Source of the DNA: Alphaproteobacteria bacterium
Lineage (GTDB): Bacteria > Pseudomonadota > Alphaproteobacteria > Micropepsales > Micropepsaceae
Assembly: GCA_017307315.1 (NCBI GenBank)
Contig: JAFKFF010000041.1
Coordinates: 1 to 8,419 of the forward strand
DNA: 8,419 nucleotides
Direction: 5' to 3'
Every line of letters begins with the position of its first letter. Position 1 is the first letter of the stretch. A model generated the notes under the pieces. It had not been told where the DNA came from, searched no databases, and saw only the letters and a program-made list of their open reading frames with translations. Shown here in pieces: positions 6,205 to 8,419 of this stretch. The position numbers and the translations under genes are program-made.

Positions 6205-8419
6205 CTATTGGTGACGCTGCAGGCCCTTGTTTATCAGCTGGAAAAAGACCGGCACGAAGAAGATCGCCAGCACGGTCGCCGACAGCATGCCGCCGATCAC
6301 GCCGGTGCCGATGTCGTTCTGGCTGTGCGCGCCGGCGCCCGAGGCCACCGCCAGCGGGAAGACGCCGGCGATGAAGGCGATGGATGTCATCAGGATCGGC
6401 CGAAGCCTGAGGCGCGCGGCTTCCATCGCCGCATCGCGCGCTTTCAGGCCGCGCTTCTCGGCGTCCACCGCGAACTCCACGATCAGGATCGCGTTCTTGG
6501 CGGACAGGCCGATGGTGGCGAGCAGACCGACCTGGAAATAGATGTCGTTGAAAAGCCCCCGCGCGCTGGCCGCCGCGACGGCGCCGATCACGCCCAAGGG
6601 AATGACCAGGATAACCGAGAGCGGGATCGCCCAACTCTCGTAGAGCGCCGCCAAGCAGAGATAGATGATCAGGATCGAAAGCGCATAAAGCGCGGGCGCC
6701 TGGGCGCCGGACTGCTGTTCCTGAAACGAAAGGCCGGTGAGTTCATAGCCGATGCCCTTGGGCAGCTGCTTGAACAGCTTGTCCATCTCCTTGAGCGCGG
6801 TGCCCGAGCTGACGCCCGGCGCGCCCTGCCCCTGGATCTCGATCGACGGCAGGCCATTGTAGCGGGTGAGCGAGGCCGGCCCGATCGTCCAGCGCGCCGT
6901 CGCGAAGGCCGAGAAGGGCGCCATCGTCCCCGCCTTGCCGCGCACATACCAGCGGTTCAGATCGTCGGGCGCCATGCGGTACGGTGCATCGCCCTGGATG
7001 AAGACGCGCTTGACGCGATCCTTGTCGATGAAATTGTTGACGAAGCTTCCGCCCCAGGCGGCCGACAAGGTCGAATTGACATCGACGGTGGCCACGCCCA
7101 GCGCGTTGGCCTTGGCCTGATCGATGTCGATATGCAATTGCTGGGTATCGTCCAGGCTGGCGGGCCGTACCGATTGCAGCTTCGGGTTTTTCGCCGCCAG
7201 CGCCAGCAACTGATTGCGCGCCGCGATCAGGGCGGCATGACCGAGATTGCCGCGATCCTGCATCTGGATGTCGAAACCGGTGGAGACGCCCAATTCGCGC
7301 ACCGCCGGCGGGACCAGAGCAAAGACCTGTGCCTCGTTGATGGTACGGCGGAATTTGAGCATGGCGCGGCGCGCCATGGCGGGCGAGGAGTTAATCTCGC
7401 CGGGCCGCTCGGCCCAGTCGCGCAGCTTGACGAAGGTGGTGCCGGTATTCTGCCCCACGCCCAGGAAGCTGAAACCGGCGATGGCGAAGGCGAAGTCCAC
7501 ATTCTTGCCTTCGTCCTTGATGTAGTGCTGCGCCACTTTCTGCGCCACCGCCAAGGTGGCTTCCTGGGTGGAGCCCGAAGGCAGACTGATCAGATTGACC
7601 AGAACGCCCTGATCCTCGTCCGGCAGAAAGCCTGTCGGCAGGTACGTGAAAAGCCCGCCCAGCGCGACCAGGATGACGAGGTAGACCGCCATCACCGTCT
7701 TGGTGCGGTCCAGGACTTTCGCCAGCCTTTCGCGATACCAGTCGCGCGTCGCCTCGAAGCTGGCATTGAACCAGGTGAAGAAGCGGCCGAGCAGGCCGCC
7801 GGCATGTTGGTGATGGCCGTCCGTCACCGGCTTCAGCAGCGTGGCGCAAAGCGCCGGCGTCAGCACCAATGCGCACATGATCGACAGCGACATGGCCGAG
7901 ACGATGGTGACCGAGAATTGGCGATAGATCACGCCGGTCGATCCGCCGAAGAAGGCCATCGGCAGGAACACCGCCGTCAGCACCAACCCGATGCCGATCA
8001 GAGCGCCGGTGATCTCCTGCATCGAGCGCAACGTCGCTTCGCGCGGCGGCAGCCCCTCTTCCCGCATGATGCGCTCGACATTCTCCACCACCACGATGGC
8101 GTCGTCGACCAGAAGCCCGATCACCAGCACCAGCGCGAAGAGCGTCAGCGTGTTGATGGAAAAGCCCACCGCCGCCAGGACGCCGAAGGTGCCCAGAAGC
8201 ACCACCGGCACCGCCACCGCCGGCACCAAGGTGGTGCGCCAATTCTGCAGGAAGAGGTACATCACCAGGATCACCAGCAGGATCGCTTCCATCAAGGTCT
8301 TGGCCACGTCCTTGATGGAGAGCCGGATGAAATCGGTATTGTCGACCGGAAAGACCAGCTTCACGCCGGGCGGGAAGGTGGACTCCATGGAGCGCGCCCG
8401 CGCCTTGATCGCATCCACC
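6205..8419 (-). CDS. AcrB-type RND multidrug efflux transporter (HAE-1 family), N-terminus beyond right edge
   Basis: Inner-membrane proton/drug antiporter subunit that, with a periplasmic adaptor and an outer-membrane channel, expels hydrophobic compounds. The visible 738 residues align by eye with E. coli AcrB from about residue 303 to near its end. Proton-relay residues are present: Asp105-Asp106 in [15 protein letters not shown] (AcrB D407/D408), Lys641 in [12 protein letters not shown] (K940), Arg671 (R971) and Thr678 (T978) in RLRPILMTS. Other signatures are [30 protein letters not shown] and [18 protein letters not shown]. The distal-pocket aromatics corresponding to F610, F615, F617 and F628 are all Phe (311, 316, 318, 329). 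The switch-loop residue matching R620 is Val321. The frame is intact to the TAG stop. The adaptor gene would be expected beyond the right edge; no outer-membrane channel gene follows it here. The family is certain; substrates are unknown. Confidence 0.97.
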   Translation of the reverse strand, partial: VDAIKARARSMESTFPPGVKLVFPVDNTDFIRLSIKDVAKTLMEAILLVILVMYLFLQNWRTTLVPAVAVPVVLLGTFGVLAAVGFSINTLTLFALVLVIGLLVDDAIVVVENVERIMREEGLPPREATLRSMQEITGALIGIGLVLTAVFLPMAFFGGSTGVIYRQFSVTIVSAMSLSIMCALVLTPALCATLLKPVTDGHHQHAGGLLGRFFTWFNASFEATRDWYRERLAKVLDRTKTVMAVYLVILVALGGLFTYLPTGFLPDEDQGVLVNLISLPSGSTQEATLAVAQKVAQHYIKDEGKNVDFAFAIAGFSFLGVGQNTGTTFVKLRDWAERPGEINSSPAMARRAMLKFRRTINEAQVFALVPPAVRELGVSTGFDIQMQDRGNLGHAALIAARNQLLALAAKNPKLQSVRPASLDDTQQLHIDIDQAKANALGVATVDVNSTLSAAWGGSFVNNFIDKDRVKRVFIQGDAPYRMAPDDLNRWYVRGKAGTMAPFSAFATARWTIGPASLTRYNGLPSIEIQGQGAPGVSSGTALKEMDKLFKQLPKGIGYELTGLSFQEQQSGAQAPALYALSILIIYLCLAALYESWAIPLSVILVIPLGVIGAVAAASARGLFNDIYFQVGLLATIGLSAKNAILIVEFAVDAEKRGLKARDAAMEAARLRLRPILMTSIAFIAGVFPLAVASGAGAHSQNDIGTGVIGGMLSATVLAIFFVPVFFQLINKGLQRHQ

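Noticed and set aside
4692..6374. 560-residue open frame on the plus strand, antisense to the dehydrogenase-like gene
   Set aside because: It would read through the strong hairpin at 4742-4771, overlaps both the intergenic region and the 3' end of the pump gene, and has a His/Arg-rich low-complexity translation typical of a shadow frame.
1..8419. CRISPR arrays, tRNA or rRNA genes, insertion sequences, phage or defence genes
   Set aside because: I scanned for regularly spaced repeats, terminal inverted repeats, transposase motifs and RNA gene signatures and saw none. Coding density leaves only three short intergenic gaps.

Overview
The window is GC-rich and densely coding, and all four genes I can support lie on the minus strand. 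Three of the four products carry clear signal peptides, and all four are cell-envelope proteins: an inner-membrane RND pump, a secreted beta-propeller dehydrogenase-like protein, an outer-membrane TonB-dependent receptor (TBDR) and a secreted M13 zinc metallopeptidase. This is a Gram-negative envelope gene set. Base composition, the style of the TBDR (an ETVVVTGTR-type TonB box and a LVLVNxKRRH plug motif) and the AcrB-like pump fit an alphaproteobacterium, such as a relative of the Caulobacterales, Sphingomonadales or Micropepsales. The lineage is an inference and is not proven here.

Layout in transcription order, from the right edge to the left. (1) 8419-6205: the last ~738 residues of an AcrB-type HAE-1 RND transporter. 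Its N-terminal ~300 residues lie beyond the right edge. (2) 6204-6042: a 163-bp gap with no clear terminator, an AT-rich promoter-like patch and a small 11-bp-spaced direct repeat. (3) 6041-4794: a secreted glucose/sorbosone dehydrogenase-like propeller, followed by a strong, nearly symmetric rho-independent terminator at 4736-4771. (4) 4735-4592: the TBDR leader, with three inverted repeats and a good Shine-Dalgarno. (5) 4591-1820: a complete TBDR, followed by a second strong terminator at 1766-1798. (6) 1716-1: the first 572 residues of an M13 metallopeptidase, cut by the left edge just before its expected third zinc ligand.

The genes are co-directional, but two terminators split them, so this is not one simple operon. 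The receptor is its own transcription unit. The peptidase starts only 49 nt after the receptor's terminator, leaving little room for a separate promoter, so it may depend on read-through. A functional link (receptor imports a ligand, peptidase or propeller processes it in the periplasm, pump exports) is possible, but the sequence does not show it.

I did not find a convincing novel system. The points most worth a second look are a Lys where a His is expected in the dehydrogenase-like propeller, the inverted repeat upstream of the receptor, the terminator-peptidase spacing, and an altered substrate-binding motif in the peptidase. Long plus-strand reading frames opposite the receptor and the dehydrogenase are best read as GC-bias shadows. 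There is no gene-free stretch longer than 163 bp.
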